From Streptococcus vestibularis (GTDB taxonomy: Bacteria > Bacillota > Bacilli > Lactobacillales > Streptococcaceae): a stretch of DNA of 64,000 nucleotides. The position numbers and the translations under genes were made by a program. Positions 8,441-17,213 of this stretch are shown here, piece after piece. Position 1 is the first letter of the stretch. Each line of letters opens with the position of its first letter. The stretch spans positions 24,966 to 88,965 of the forward strand of contig JAABLG010000009.1 in the NCBI GenBank assembly GCA_010604095.1. Reading direction: 5' to 3'. Under the pieces are notes generated by a model. The model searched no databases. It saw only the letters and a program-made list of their open reading frames with translations, and was not told the origin of the DNA.

Positions 8441-9118
8441 CTAATTGGCGAGAAGGCAAAAGTCGCCACCTTTTTCACCAAGAATGCTGATGTCGGCCTG
8501 GATGGCTTGCAATTTCTGACGCAGATAGGAAATATAGACCCAGACAATCGACTCATCCACATCTTCCTCATCCTCCCAAATAGTCTTAAAAAGGTGCTCA
8601 GTCGTTAATTTCTTGGCAGGATTGAGCATGAAGTGGGCCATTAACTTGGTCTCTCTGCTTGAAAGTCGAATAGCGTTTCCAGCTACCAACTCCTGCTCCT
8701 CTTGGTCCAATCGAACAGAACCAAGAGTCAAAATTTTGGCAGTGAAGCTCTCACTCACACGACGTTCTAATGAGCGCAGACGCGCCAAAAGTTCCTTAAG
8801 GGAGAATGGCTTGGTCAAGTAATCGTCTGCCCCAGCATCAAGACCGGTCACGCGATCATCAATTTCAGCCATAGCTGTCAACATAATGACATGCGTCCTA
8901 TCCCCAGAGGAGCGAATCTCTTTTAGGGCCTCAATACCTGTTTTAATGGGCATCATAATATCCATAATCATCACTTGATAGGCATTCTGTTCAGCTAGGT
9001 CTACTGCCTCTTGCCCATTGAATGCTTGATCCACCTCATAACCTTGATGCTCTAGGGCTGCCTTATAAACTCGAGAAAGAGCCTCTTCATCCTCAGCTAG
9101 TAGAATTTTCAAAGCCAT
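8441..9118 (-). CDS. relR: OmpR-family response regulator RelR
   Basis: 225 aa. The receiver domain has the acidic pair E9/D10, phospho-acceptor Asp53 in MIMDIMMP, and the conserved Lys in LTKPFS. A C-terminal winged-helix DNA-binding domain (~125-225) ends VWVYISYLRQKLQ. The start ATG lies one base past the relP stop (TAG-A-ATG), with the ribosome site inside relP, so translation is probably coupled. Its partner kinase is relS. By analogy with S. mutans it should regulate relP expression. Confidence 0.9.
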   Translation of the reverse strand: MALKILLAEDEEALSRVYKAALEHQGYEVDQAFNGQEAVDLAEQNAYQVMIMDIMMPIKTGIEALKEIRSSGDRTHVIMLTAMAEIDDRVTGLDAGADDYLTKPFSLKELLARLRSLERRVSESFTAKILTLGSVRLDQEEQELVAGNAIRLSSRETKLMAHFMLNPAKKLTTEHLFKTIWEDEEDVDESIVWVYISYLRQKLQAIQADISILGEKGGDFCLLAN

Positions 9119-9119
9119 T

Positions 9120-9743
9120 CTAGTCCCCTCCTTCTTGAATTAAGTTACGGATGGTCTGCATGGTCAAATCACATGAAGCTAATTCATCCGCACAACGCTT
9201 AAGCTCACGGGTAATCATTTCTGGATTCTTGATGTCGTGCTTGTACTTCATCTGATGCTCCAAACTGGCCCAGGAATCCTGAGCAATGGTCCGTAACTGA
9301 ACCTCAACAAAATAGGTTCCTCTCTCATTTCCTAGAACATCTGGAAACTCGGTTTCTACTTCCAAAATGAGATGGTAAGAACGATAGCCATTGGGCTTAG
9401 CATTTAAAATGTAATCTTTCTCGTTATAGATGGAAACGCCAGGGATAGCCTTGATGACATCGATAGTTTTGTAAATATCATCGACAAAGCCGCAAACAAT
9501 TCGAATCCCAATACTATCACGAATTTCCTTGAGAGCAGATTGGCTGGTTTCAGGCAAATTTTTCCTACGACACTTTTCACGCATAGAATCGCTTTCTTTG
9601 ATTCGTGAAATAAAATGTTCATAGAGTTTAAAGCCTGTTTCTTTTTTGCTAGTTATATTAGCCGCAATAATCGGGTCTGTTATTTCTTGTAAAATCTTGG
9701 GGAGATACTGAGCATATTCCCCATAAATACTTGGAGTTGACAT
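9120..9743 (-). CDS. relP: Small alarmone synthetase RelP
   Basis: Single-domain (p)ppGpp synthetase, 207 aa. It lacks the hydrolase, TGS and ACT regions of long RSH proteins. Synthetase motifs are present: DSIGIRIVCGFVDDIY, KPNGYRSYHLILEVE and EVQLRTIAQDSWASLEHQMKYK. It makes ppGpp from GTP or GDP and ATP. Family members are RelP and RelQ; RelP is chosen because a two-component pair follows directly, as in S. mutans relPRS. GGAGG lies just before the ATG. An extended -10 (TGC-TATAAT) sits 28 bases upstream, so the operon has its own promoter behind the GNAT terminator. Confidence 0.92.
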   Translation of the reverse strand: MSTPSIYGEYAQYLPKILQEITDPIIAANITSKKETGFKLYEHFISRIKESDSMREKCRRKNLPETSQSALKEIRDSIGIRIVCGFVDDIYKTIDVIKAIPGVSIYNEKDYILNAKPNGYRSYHLILEVETEFPDVLGNERGTYFVEVQLRTIAQDSWASLEHQMKYKHDIKNPEMITRELKRCADELASCDLTMQTIRNLIQEGGD

Positions 9744-9770
9744 ATAAACCTCCTCTAATAGCGTTTCCTA

Positions 9771-9779
9771 ATTATAGCA
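9771..9779 (-). promoter_or_regulatory. Extended -10 of relPRS
   Basis: TGC-TATAAT on the minus strand, about 28 bases before the relP start. No strong -35 is seen. Confidence 0.5.
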
Positions 9780-9832
9780 TAGTTAGGCTTAAAAATAAGG
9801 AATGAGCCAGACAAGAAGGACTCTAAAGCTAA

Positions 9833-9858
9833 GAAAAAAATCCAGCCGAAGCCAGATT
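9833..9858 (-). terminator. Terminator of the GNAT gene upstream of relP
   Basis: The 8-bp stem AATCTGGC / GCTGGATT closes a TTCG tetraloop and is followed by T7 on the minus strand. This is a classic rho-independent terminator, and it separates rcr and GNAT transcription from relPRS. Confidence 0.85.
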
Positions 9859-9890
9859 TATTTTGCTTATCTAAGTTAAATAGCACAAGG

Positions 9891-10517
9891 CTATGCATCA
9901 AGTGATTTGACAAAAGGCCAGTTGCCTAGTTTGTGTGTTTCATAGGTCAAGACCTTATAACCACATTGCTTGTAACCATTTTTCTCGTAGAAAGGTACAT
10001 TGTAATCGCGATTGGTAATCAAACCAAGACTGTGACCGCCTGTACTACGCACAAAAGGTTCAACCCCTTCAAGCAAAAAGCGACTTCCTATCCCTTTTCT
10101 TTGATAATCTGGAGTCACCGCCAACATCATCAAGTACCAGTCGTATTCTGCAGAATCTTCCAGATGTCTTTCGGACTCTTCAACAAAGTTAAAATACTTG
10201 AACAACTTAGTGATGCTTATAAAACGGAAAAGCTTGGTCGCCCCATTTTGAAGATAATTAAGCATAGAAATCGTCTGATGTTGTAAAATAGCTGCCGCAA
10301 CAATGCGACCGTCCTTTTCAGCCACCAAACATGAGTCCCGTTTAATCGCCAAACGCACCAATATTTCCTGCAAGGCTAAGACAAATTCCTGATACTGTTC
10401 AGGCTTCTTTAAATTACTGGCAATCATTGAAAGATAGGGGTAATCTTCAAAGGCATCGGCACATACTTGTGCAACTTCCTGAACTTCGTCTAGTCTTGCT
10501 TTGCGATATTGCATCAT
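9891..10517 (-). CDS. GNAT-family N-acetyltransferase
   Basis: 208-residue acetyltransferase. The acetyl-CoA-binding motif A is visible as MMLAVTPDYQRKGIGSRFLLEGV, followed by SLGLITNRDYNVPFYEKNGYK, the motif B region. The substrate is unknown. Two consecutive ATG codons (10517 and 10514) follow AGGAG; the second has the better spacing. It lies between rcrQ and relP, where I recall tpx in S. mutans, and is flanked by terminators on both sides, so it is probably monocistronic. Confidence 0.85.
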   Translation of the reverse strand: MMQYRKARLDEVQEVAQVCADAFEDYPYLSMIASNLKKPEQYQEFVLALQEILVRLAIKRDSCLVAEKDGRIVAAAILQHQTISMLNYLQNGATKLFRFISITKLFKYFNFVEESERHLEDSAEYDWYLMMLAVTPDYQRKGIGSRFLLEGVEPFVRSTGGHSLGLITNRDYNVPFYEKNGYKQCGYKVLTYETHKLGNWPFVKSLDA

Positions 10518-10552
10518 AATCTCCTAATCTGTCTGTTTTTTTCAGTATAACA

Positions 10553-10579
10553 CAAAACGCATGACTGACAGTCATACGT
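10553..10579 (-). terminator. Terminator of rcrRPQ
   Basis: The 10-bp stem ACGTATGACT / AGTCATGCGT (one G-U pair) with a 3-base loop is followed by a short TTTTG run on the minus strand. The short T-run may allow read-through into the GNAT gene. Confidence 0.6.
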
Positions 10580-10621
10580 TCTATGGCCTTTTGTAAAATC
10601 TTATAATTTTATAAGAAAAGT

Positions 10622-12400
10622 TTAGGCAACTTCTTCTGTAAATTGACTATTATAAAGATCAGCATAGAAACCATCTGCTGCCATGAGCTCATCATGATTG
10701 CCCTGTTCAATAATGTTACCATCTTTCATCACAAGGATAAGGTCAGCATTTCGAATGGTTGATAAGCGGTGGGCAATGACAAAGGAAGTCCGCCCTTCCA
10801 TAAGCTTGTCCATGGCTTTTTGAATCAATTCTTCTGTTCGGGTATCAACCGATGATGTCGCTTCATCCAAGATAAGAAGAGGGGCATCCTTAAGAAGCGC
10901 ACGTGCAATGGTCAAGAGCTGCTTCTGTCCAACTGATAAGGTCACAGAATCATCCAAATAAGTATCATAACCCGTTGGAAGTGTGGTAATGAAGTGGTGA
11001 ACACCGACGGCCTTGGCTGCAGCAATAACTTGCTCATCAGAAATATTCTCTTGGTTGTAAATCAAATTATCACGAATAGTACCTTCAAAGAGCCAAGTGT
11101 CTTGAAGCACCATAGAGAATTGATCATGAACAGTTTCACGCTTCATGTCATTAGTATCCACACCGTCAATGGTGATACGACCTTGGTCGATGTTATAGAA
11201 CTTCATAAGTAGGTTAACAATAGTCGTCTTACCAGCACCCGTTGGACCAACGATTGCAATCTTTTGACCTGGCTTAGCAAGAGCTGAAAAGTCATGAATA
11301 ATTGTCTTTTCAGGCGTATACCCAAAGGAAACATGGTCAAAGACAACTTGACCCTTAGTATCTGTCAACTCAGCTGTCTTGGCTGACTCGTCATCCATAT
11401 CTTTTTCTTCCAAAAATTCAAAGATACGCCCAATAGCTGCAGTTGCTGATTGGAGTTGTGTAATCCCTTGCGCAATTTGAGAAAGGGGTTGTGAGAAGAT
11501 ACGAACATAAGTCATGAAGGCTACCACATCACCAATAGTCAAGCTACCATCAATAACCTTAATAGCTCCCACAAGACATACCATAACGTAACCAAAGTTC
11601 CCAATGAAAATCATCAGTGGCATCATAATACCTGAGATAAATTGAGACTGCCACATCGACTTATAAAGTTTATCATTTAGGGCCTTGAATGCCTTACTGC
11701 TCTCTTCAGTGGCATTATAGCTCGTTACAACAGCTTGACCAGTGTAGATTTCTTCGATATAACCGTTGATATTAGCCAGATTATCTTGTTGGCGTTTAAA
11801 CAATGGTTGGGAGAAGCCCATGATAAGGCCTACTAGAACAAATCCTATCAAGACAGAACCAATGGCAGTGAAAGCCATAGTGACATTTGAGTAAAACATC
11901 ATAATAATGGCTGCGACCAAGAGAACACTTGAAGTAATTAGGGTACCCAGACCTTGACTAAGAGATTGTCCCAAAAGGTCAACGTCATTGGTCACACGAG
12001 AGAGGATGTCCCCTTGAGAGTGACTGTCAAAATAATTAAGAGGTACACTGTTGATTTTCTTTTGGATAGCGGTACGGAAACGTTGTGAAAAGCGTTGTGT
12101 AACCGTCGCAACCGTAAAGCTTTGCAAATAACCAACAATGGCTGAGATAGCATAGAGAACAGCCAAGGTTAAAGCAATGCTGCCCACCTTGTCTAAATCA
12201 ATACCGGGAATAACTCCCATCTTAGTTGGTGTAATCCCATCAGTAATAAGATTGGTGATTTCTTTTAATTTATCAGGTCCAATAACTGTAATGACCGCTG
12301 AAATAATAGCTCCAAAAATCGCTAAGACAAAGGGAATTTGGAAGCCTTTAATATAGGGTTTTAAGCGTTTATAGGACGATGTTTTTGGCTTATTTTCCAT
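10622..12400 (-). CDS. rcrQ: ABC exporter half-transporter RcrQ
   Basis: 592 aa, one transmembrane domain (six segments, ~20-310) fused to one ATP-binding domain. The NBD has Walker A GPTGAGKTT, a Walker B region LLILDEATSS and the H-loop IAHRLS. The signature loop reads LSVGQKQ rather than LSGGQ, so this half may carry the degenerate site of a heterodimeric exporter. The start overlaps the end of rcrP by 11 bases. In S. mutans RcrPQ links stress tolerance and competence; the transported substrate is unknown. Confidence 0.9.
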   Translation of the reverse strand: MENKPKTSSYKRLKPYIKGFQIPFVLAIFGAIISAVITVIGPDKLKEITNLITDGITPTKMGVIPGIDLDKVGSIALTLAVLYAISAIVGYLQSFTVATVTQRFSQRFRTAIQKKINSVPLNYFDSHSQGDILSRVTNDVDLLGQSLSQGLGTLITSSVLLVAAIIMMFYSNVTMAFTAIGSVLIGFVLVGLIMGFSQPLFKRQQDNLANINGYIEEIYTGQAVVTSYNATEESSKAFKALNDKLYKSMWQSQFISGIMMPLMIFIGNFGYVMVCLVGAIKVIDGSLTIGDVVAFMTYVRIFSQPLSQIAQGITQLQSATAAIGRIFEFLEEKDMDDESAKTAELTDTKGQVVFDHVSFGYTPEKTIIHDFSALAKPGQKIAIVGPTGAGKTTIVNLLMKFYNIDQGRITIDGVDTNDMKRETVHDQFSMVLQDTWLFEGTIRDNLIYNQENISDEQVIAAAKAVGVHHFITTLPTGYDTYLDDSVTLSVGQKQLLTIARALLKDAPLLILDEATSSVDTRTEELIQKAMDKLMEGRTSFVIAHRLSTIRNADLILVMKDGNIIEQGNHDELMAADGFYADLYNSQFTEEVA

Positions 12401-14204
12401 TTTCTAACTCCTCCTTAGACAATTGTGAATAGGCAATTTCTTGGTAGACTTCATTATTAGCCAAGAGTTCCTTGTGGGTTCCTTGACCAACAACCTTACC
12501 TTGGTCAAGCACCAAGATTTGATCGGCATCCATAATGGTAGAGATACGTTGAGCAACAATCAACTTGGTCATATCTTGTGTTTTTTCAGCTAATTCTTGA
12601 CGCAGTTTACGGTCTGTCTTATAGTCCAAAGCTGAGAAGGAATCGTCAAAAATCAAGATTTCAGGCTTACGAGCCAAGGCACGCGCAATAGCCAAACGTT
12701 GTTTTTGACCACCTGAGAAATTAGACCCAGCTTGAGCCACTTCTGCTCTAAGTTGACCTTCTTTATTTTCAACAAAGTCTTTTCCTTGAGCCAATTCGAG
12801 AGCATCCCAAATCTTAGCGTCATCAAGGGGACTGTTATTGCTGGTTCCCATCGTCATATTTAACGTGATATCTCCTGAGAAAAGCACAGCCTTTTGCGGA
12901 ATATAACCGATAATATTGTGCAAGGTGTCATGGTCATACTGACGTACATCTACACCATCAACCTTGATAGTCCCTTGCGTGGCGTCGTAAAAACGTGGGA
13001 TAAGGTTGACAAGCGTTGATTTACCAGAACCAGTCGAACCAATAAAGGCAACCGTATCACCCTTTTTAGCTTTGAAGCTAACATGCTCCAGAACAGGCTC
13101 TGACGTTTTAGAATAACGGAAGGAAACATCATCGAATGCGACAGTACCGACTTCTTTAGGCTTTTCAGAGTTATTTTCAGGGTAAGAAACTGAAGATTGG
13201 GTATCTAAAACTTCATTGATACGTCCAGCTGCTACAACGGCACGTGGAAGAAGGAAGAAGACAACAATCATCATCATGAATCCCATAACAACCTGCATTG
13301 CATAAGAGGAGTAAACCACCATATCTGAGAAGAGATGGATTTTATCTTCCATGGCACCAGCAATCTTAGTTGGATCTGTTGGAATCTTAACATCTTCAAT
13401 CAAATGCGCACCAATCCAATAAATAGCTAAGGTTAAACCACTGGATACAGCTGTCATAACTGGTGTTAGTAAGGCAAAAGAGCGTCCGATAAAAAGATTA
13501 TTTCGAGTCAAGGCTGTATTGGCATCTTCAAATTTATCCTCTTGATAACTTTCGGCGTTATAGGCACGCACCACACGAATTCCAGTAAGAGATTCACGTG
13601 TCACGCTATTGAGTTTATCTGTCAGAGTTTGAATCAAGCGTTGTTTAGGCATAACCATGATTAAAAGGAAAAGCAAGAGAATGGCAATCACCGCCACAGC
13701 AACGAGCAAGGCTAGGAGCCAATTTCCATTTTTATCTGCAATCTTAGTAATCGCCCAGATTGCCATGATTGGCCCTTGTGTAACAACCTGTAACCCCATG
13801 GTAAGCACCATCTGCAACTGGGTAATATCATTTGTCGTACGGGTCAAAAGACTAGGTATGGAGAATTTCTTAATCTCAGCATCCGAAAAATCAAGAACCT
13901 GATGGAAAATATCATCTCGAAGACGAGTAGTGAAACTTGCCGCTGTTCTGGCAGCTAGAAATCCAACTGCTACAGAGGCCATAAAGCCCGCAAAGGACAT
14001 CAAAAGCATTCGCATCCCTGGGACATCCGTATTCCAGGCGAAAATATCTGATGCTTTAGTCCCCTTGGTTGATAAGAGGGTTGTGATGTCAGACATATAG
14101 TCTGGAATTTTCAAGTTTAGATAGACGTTCAAGCAAACAAAAATCACAGCTAAGACAATCATACTTAACTCTTTTGCCGTCAAACGTTTAAATATTTTAA
14201 ACAT
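12390..14204 (-). CDS. rcrP: ABC exporter half-transporter RcrP
   Basis: 604 aa, an N-terminal six-helix transmembrane domain and a C-terminal NBD with Walker A GSTGSGKST, signature NFSGGQKQR and Walker B ILIFDDSFSALD. Asp follows the Walker B Asp where the catalytic Glu is usual, while RcrQ has ILDEAT. This is a common asymmetry in heterodimeric exporters, and the two proteins are expected to pair. It starts three bases after rcrR ends and overlaps rcrQ, so the three genes form one operon. The start ATG follows AAGGAGTA. Confidence 0.9.
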   Translation of the reverse strand: MFKIFKRLTAKELSMIVLAVIFVCLNVYLNLKIPDYMSDITTLLSTKGTKASDIFAWNTDVPGMRMLLMSFAGFMASVAVGFLAARTAASFTTRLRDDIFHQVLDFSDAEIKKFSIPSLLTRTTNDITQLQMVLTMGLQVVTQGPIMAIWAITKIADKNGNWLLALLVAVAVIAILLLFLLIMVMPKQRLIQTLTDKLNSVTRESLTGIRVVRAYNAESYQEDKFEDANTALTRNNLFIGRSFALLTPVMTAVSSGLTLAIYWIGAHLIEDVKIPTDPTKIAGAMEDKIHLFSDMVVYSSYAMQVVMGFMMMIVVFFLLPRAVVAAGRINEVLDTQSSVSYPENNSEKPKEVGTVAFDDVSFRYSKTSEPVLEHVSFKAKKGDTVAFIGSTGSGKSTLVNLIPRFYDATQGTIKVDGVDVRQYDHDTLHNIIGYIPQKAVLFSGDITLNMTMGTSNNSPLDDAKIWDALELAQGKDFVENKEGQLRAEVAQAGSNFSGGQKQRLAIARALARKPEILIFDDSFSALDYKTDRKLRQELAEKTQDMTKLIVAQRISTIMDADQILVLDQGKVVGQGTHKELLANNEVYQEIAYSQLSKEELENGK

Positions 14205-14207
14205 AAG

Positions 14208-14651
14208 TTACTCCTTATTTTTCTCTAAATTCTTGCGAATTTGATGAAAGACTCGAAAAGCCGTCTCGGCATCTTCTTTTGATATACCTTCTAACAACTG
14301 CTCATGAATGGCCTCTCGGAAATGTTTGACATCTTGGGCCTTCTTTTTGCCCAAGTCTGTCAGATGTACATACTTGTAGCGTTTGTCCTTATCTGATGTC
14401 ACCAATTCAACGAAACCATTTTTCTCCATCCGTTTGACCAGATTACTAGCCACCGATTTAGAGATACATAGTCTTTTCTCAATGTCTTTAATAAAAATTT
14501 CCTTATCTTGGTTGTCAGACAAATACTTGACAGCAAAACCTTGAGGACCAGCTAGATGCTCAACACCATGCGCTTTACCTAGCTCTTGCACGCGAGATTC
14601 CATGGTATTGATGAACTCTCTAAATTCGCTAAAGGGATCTTTTCCATGCAT
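14208..14651 (-). CDS. rcrR: MarR-family regulator RcrR
   Basis: 147-residue MarR-type winged-helix repressor. The helix-turn-helix lies around IKDIEKRLCISKSVASNLVKRMEKNGFVEL and the wing around TSDKDKRYKYVHLT. It is first in the rcrRPQ operon. In S. mutans RcrR represses its own operon and affects competence and (p)ppGpp-linked physiology. The promoter just upstream carries three related 12-bp palindromes, consistent with autoregulation. ATG 14651 follows GGAGGAAG. Confidence 0.92.
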   Translation of the reverse strand: MHGKDPFSEFREFINTMESRVQELGKAHGVEHLAGPQGFAVKYLSDNQDKEIFIKDIEKRLCISKSVASNLVKRMEKNGFVELVTSDKDKRYKYVHLTDLGKKKAQDVKHFREAIHEQLLEGISKEDAETAFRVFHQIRKNLEKNKE

Positions 14652-14672
14652 TGCATCTTCCTCCTTAAATAA

Positions 14673-14735
14673 TTCTCATGGAAACCATTTTAGTTCTCAT
14701 GAGAATTATTGTCAAGAAAAAAGTTCCTATGAGAA
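14673..14735 (-). promoter_or_regulatory. rcrRPQ promoter with three RcrR-type operators
   Basis: On the minus strand TTGACA (14710-14715), 17 bases, TAAAAT (14687-14692). A perfect 12-bp palindrome TTCTCATGAGAA (14694-14705) fills the spacer. Imperfect copies lie at 14673-14684 and 14724-14735, with centres 21 and 30 bases from the central one. MarR proteins bind such palindromes; assignment to RcrR is inference from position. Confidence 0.8.
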
Positions 14736-14739
14736 CTAA

Positions 14740-14780
14740 AAAAGAGTGAGGTAGGAATTTTTAGTGTCTACTCTCACTCT
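14740..14780 (-). terminator. Terminator of the deformylase-like gene
   Basis: On the minus strand AGAGTGAGAGTAG pairs with CTACCTCACTCT and is followed by T6. It ends transcription just upstream of the rcr promoter region. Confidence 0.8.
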
Positions 14781-14823
14781 GCAACTGTAATTTGTCTCTC
14801 TTAGAATCTATTTCAAGTATCTT

Positions 14824-15234
14824 TTAGATAATAATACCCTCTAAATGATCCAATTCATGTTGAATAATTTGGGCCGGCATACCAGAAAAACTTAACTGTT
14901 TAGGCATCCATTGTTCATCTAAATAAGCTACCTCAATCGACTCATAACGTCTGGTTGGACGACTTCCCTCTAAAGACAAACAAGACTCCTCGGTTTGAAA
15001 TGGCGAAGACTTGCTTACCAAAACAGGATTAAACATAACCAGATTGACAAAACCAATATTGACGATGATAACACGCTTTTTAACCCCAATCATATTGGCT
15101 GCCATACCCACACAAGCATCTTTATGAAATTCCAGTGTATCACGCAAATCCTTAGCCAAATAGAGGTCTTCTTTAGTCGCTTCTGTCGATTTTTGTCCTA
15201 GAAAAAAGACATCCTTTACGATAGGTTTTATCAT
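14824..15234 (-). CDS. Peptide deformylase-like protein (probably inactive or altered paralogue)
   Basis: 136 aa, related to peptide deformylase but shorter than typical Gram-positive type II enzymes. Metal ligands and the catalytic Glu are retained: Cys85 in ESCLS, and His126, Glu127 and His130 in HELDH. Motif I is degenerate: CVGMAANMIG replaces GxGLAAxQ, so the conserved Gln is Met47, and motif II has Ser for Gly (ESCLS for EGCLS). Second, non-essential deformylase homologues are known in streptococci; this looks like one. It may lack activity or act on other substrates. It has its own promoter. Confidence 0.8.
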   Translation of the reverse strand: MIKPIVKDVFFLGQKSTEATKEDLYLAKDLRDTLEFHKDACVGMAANMIGVKKRVIIVNIGFVNLVMFNPVLVSKSSPFQTEESCLSLEGSRPTRRYESIEVAYLDEQWMPKQLSFSGMPAQIIQHELDHLEGIII

Positions 15235-15272
15235 CTCTTTACTCCCTTATCATTTCTTTCTTAAGCTATGAC

Positions 15273-15301
15273 ATCATATGTCCTTCTTTTATCTGAGCCA
15301 A
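15273..15301 (-). promoter_or_regulatory. Promoter of the deformylase-like gene
   Basis: TTGGCT, 17 bases, TATGAT on the minus strand, ending about 38 bases before the start codon. Confidence 0.55.
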
Positions 15302-15373
15302 CGGTTTTTATTTTCAGACATAATAACCTCAACCTATTATATCAAAAATGGCGGACCCCTAGGAAAGCAGACG

Positions 15374-15400
15374 AAAAAAGAAACCCAAAGGCTTCTTTTC
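15374..15400 (-). terminator. Terminator of the large membrane protein gene
   Basis: GAAGCC-TTTG-GGTTTC stem with T6 on the minus strand, beginning at the stop codon of the gene. The same hairpin design recurs after gdhA. Confidence 0.75.
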
Positions 15401-17042
15401 ATCGTTCTTTCTTCACTCTATACAAATAGCCAATAAAAGCTAAAAAACTAATCGCTGAAACACTCATTGCCATTTTAGCAACCGGGGTATAACTATAGGT
15501 CACTACAACTCGATGCTTGCCTGGTGGCAAGACTAAATTAGTTGGATTCTTTTCATTGGATAAGTAAGTTGTTGCTGGCTTCCCAGCAATCGTCACTTCC
15601 TGCCCCTTGTAGTAGAAAACAGGCAGTGACAAAACTTTCTCAGCTTGAGAATTATTAGTCACCTTAAATGACAACTCATGAGGAGATTGCTTGATAGCTG
15701 ACTTAATTTCCTGAGTATCTAGAAAAAGGTGTTTATCAAAGACAAACTTAAAGGGAACTTCTTTATTGGTATAGTCGCCGTTGATATTTTTGTAAGTTCC
15801 CTTAGCCAGCATGCCTTTCGTAACTTTTGTATTACTCGGCAATATGTTCTTGACTTTAGTCATCTTATCTTGAACAGTAACAATCTGAAACATATTTAGG
15901 CAAATACCAATCAGGACAAGTACCGTCGTAGCTTTTAGAGAAATAGTCTTTAAGATATTAGCCAGGGCTAAGCTGAAAAATAGCAAAGCCAAACTCCATA
16001 ATCTCCAAGGAAATTGAAGATTGGACACCGGGCTTTCCTGCAATAACTGCCAAGGAAAACTCTTCAAGGTTAAAAAGGCTAAAGCAAGAGATATAAAAAG
16101 GTAAATTTTAGCTTCCCTATCCTTCACCAAACACTTAGCAAAGGCTAGACTTAACACTAAACCAATAAGATAAAGCAGATTAACTGATGGAATTCTTAAA
16201 TCACTTTTTACAATAAGCCCCCAGATATCTGACAAACTCAAAGCCGTTTTGGCTAGAAAAGGCTTAAATGTCGTCCGCAAAGTCACATACCTAAATTGCT
16301 CTATCATAGGCACAAAATAGGCCAGAGACATTCCCAAAGTTACTAGAGTAGCCTTAAGAAAGCCCAGTAACCGCTCTTTCTTAGAGTCCCAAATGCAAAA
16401 ACTGGTTACCACTACTAAGAAAATCAAAACAGAGGCTAAGACGACCGATAAAACATGGGAATAGACAAGGCCAAGCATCCCAAGGGTCAAGACCCACCAT
16501 TTTTTGTAATCTCCAAAAGTTAGCAAACGCACGCCTACAAAAACTAGGGGCAGAAAAATCATCGCCAGGGTTTCGCCAACCGCTGCCCTATAGTAGGAAT
16601 TATGCAAGAAATAACCTGAAAAGAGATAGAAGGTAGAAAATATCAGCACCTGCTTATCAGAATACCTCAATAAACGTAAGCCATAAAAACTAAGCAAACA
16701 GGTTGCAAAGCGAACAAGAAACTGAAAACTCATCCAAGCTACAAAAATAGATTGTGTCAACTGATATACTAGGAAGATTGGATAGTAGGTCAACCAAGGA
16801 TAAAAGGTATTTATTAACTGGCCAGTGCCTCCATTGGTCGTAAAATTGATAGGACTCTTCCAAATGGTGTCTAGAGACAAAAGACGGTTAATATGAAAAA
16901 CCACATCATCGCCATAAAGCTTATCTCTAAAAAAGAACATTGGCAAAATTGACACGAAACTTATCAAAAAACTCAGTACAAGGACTGCCCAATTACTAGA
17001 GTTCTTTTCTCTTTTCCCAAAGGGACTTTGTTCAATAATCAC
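15399..17042 (-). CDS. Large polytopic membrane protein (PTPS-related / GT-C-like)
   Basis: 547 aa. About ten to twelve hydrophobic segments are visible, with a final membrane segment near the C-terminus (~520-540) after a soluble beta-rich region. The first loop holds DKLYGDDVVFHINR and then NGGTGQLINTFYPWLTYYP, the layout of bacterial PTPS-related or GT-C-type membrane proteins with acidic residues in the first extracytoplasmic loop. A role in transferring sugars to a surface polymer is possible but unproven. The start is GTG at 17042 behind AGAGGAAG. An extended -10 (TGG-TATAAT, 17103-17111) lies about 60 bases upstream. Confidence 0.7.
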   Translation of the reverse strand: MIIEQSPFGKREKNSSNWAVLVLSFLISFVSILPMFFFRDKLYGDDVVFHINRLLSLDTIWKSPINFTTNGGTGQLINTFYPWLTYYPIFLVYQLTQSIFVAWMSFQFLVRFATCLLSFYGLRLLRYSDKQVLIFSTFYLFSGYFLHNSYYRAAVGETLAMIFLPLVFVGVRLLTFGDYKKWWVLTLGMLGLVYSHVLSVVLASVLIFLVVVTSFCIWDSKKERLLGFLKATLVTLGMSLAYFVPMIEQFRYVTLRTTFKPFLAKTALSLSDIWGLIVKSDLRIPSVNLLYLIGLVLSLAFAKCLVKDREAKIYLFISLALAFLTLKSFPWQLLQESPVSNLQFPWRLWSLALLFFSLALANILKTISLKATTVLVLIGICLNMFQIVTVQDKMTKVKNILPSNTKVTKGMLAKGTYKNINGDYTNKEVPFKFVFDKHLFLDTQEIKSAIKQSPHELSFKVTNNSQAEKVLSLPVFYYKGQEVTIAGKPATTYLSNEKNPTNLVLPPGKHRVVVTYSYTPVAKMAMSVSAISFLAFIGYLYRVKKER

Positions 17043-17102
17043 AATTCTTCCTCTCGTATTAAATCATAAAATTAGCTATAAAAAGAGATTCTTTGCTCCC
17101 TC

Positions 17103-17111
17103 ATTATACCA
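17103..17111 (-). promoter_or_regulatory. Extended -10 of the large membrane protein gene
   Basis: TGG-TATAAT on the minus strand. The 240 bases between this gene and gdhA otherwise hold only the gdhA terminator. Confidence 0.5.
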
Positions 17112-17213
17112 AAAATCTAGCAGGAAACTTTTTACCTCTTTAAAAGATCACGTTCCTGACAACCAGACAGACTATCCACTACAGCTTGAGCCACCTGCCA
17201 TACCCTTTCAAAA

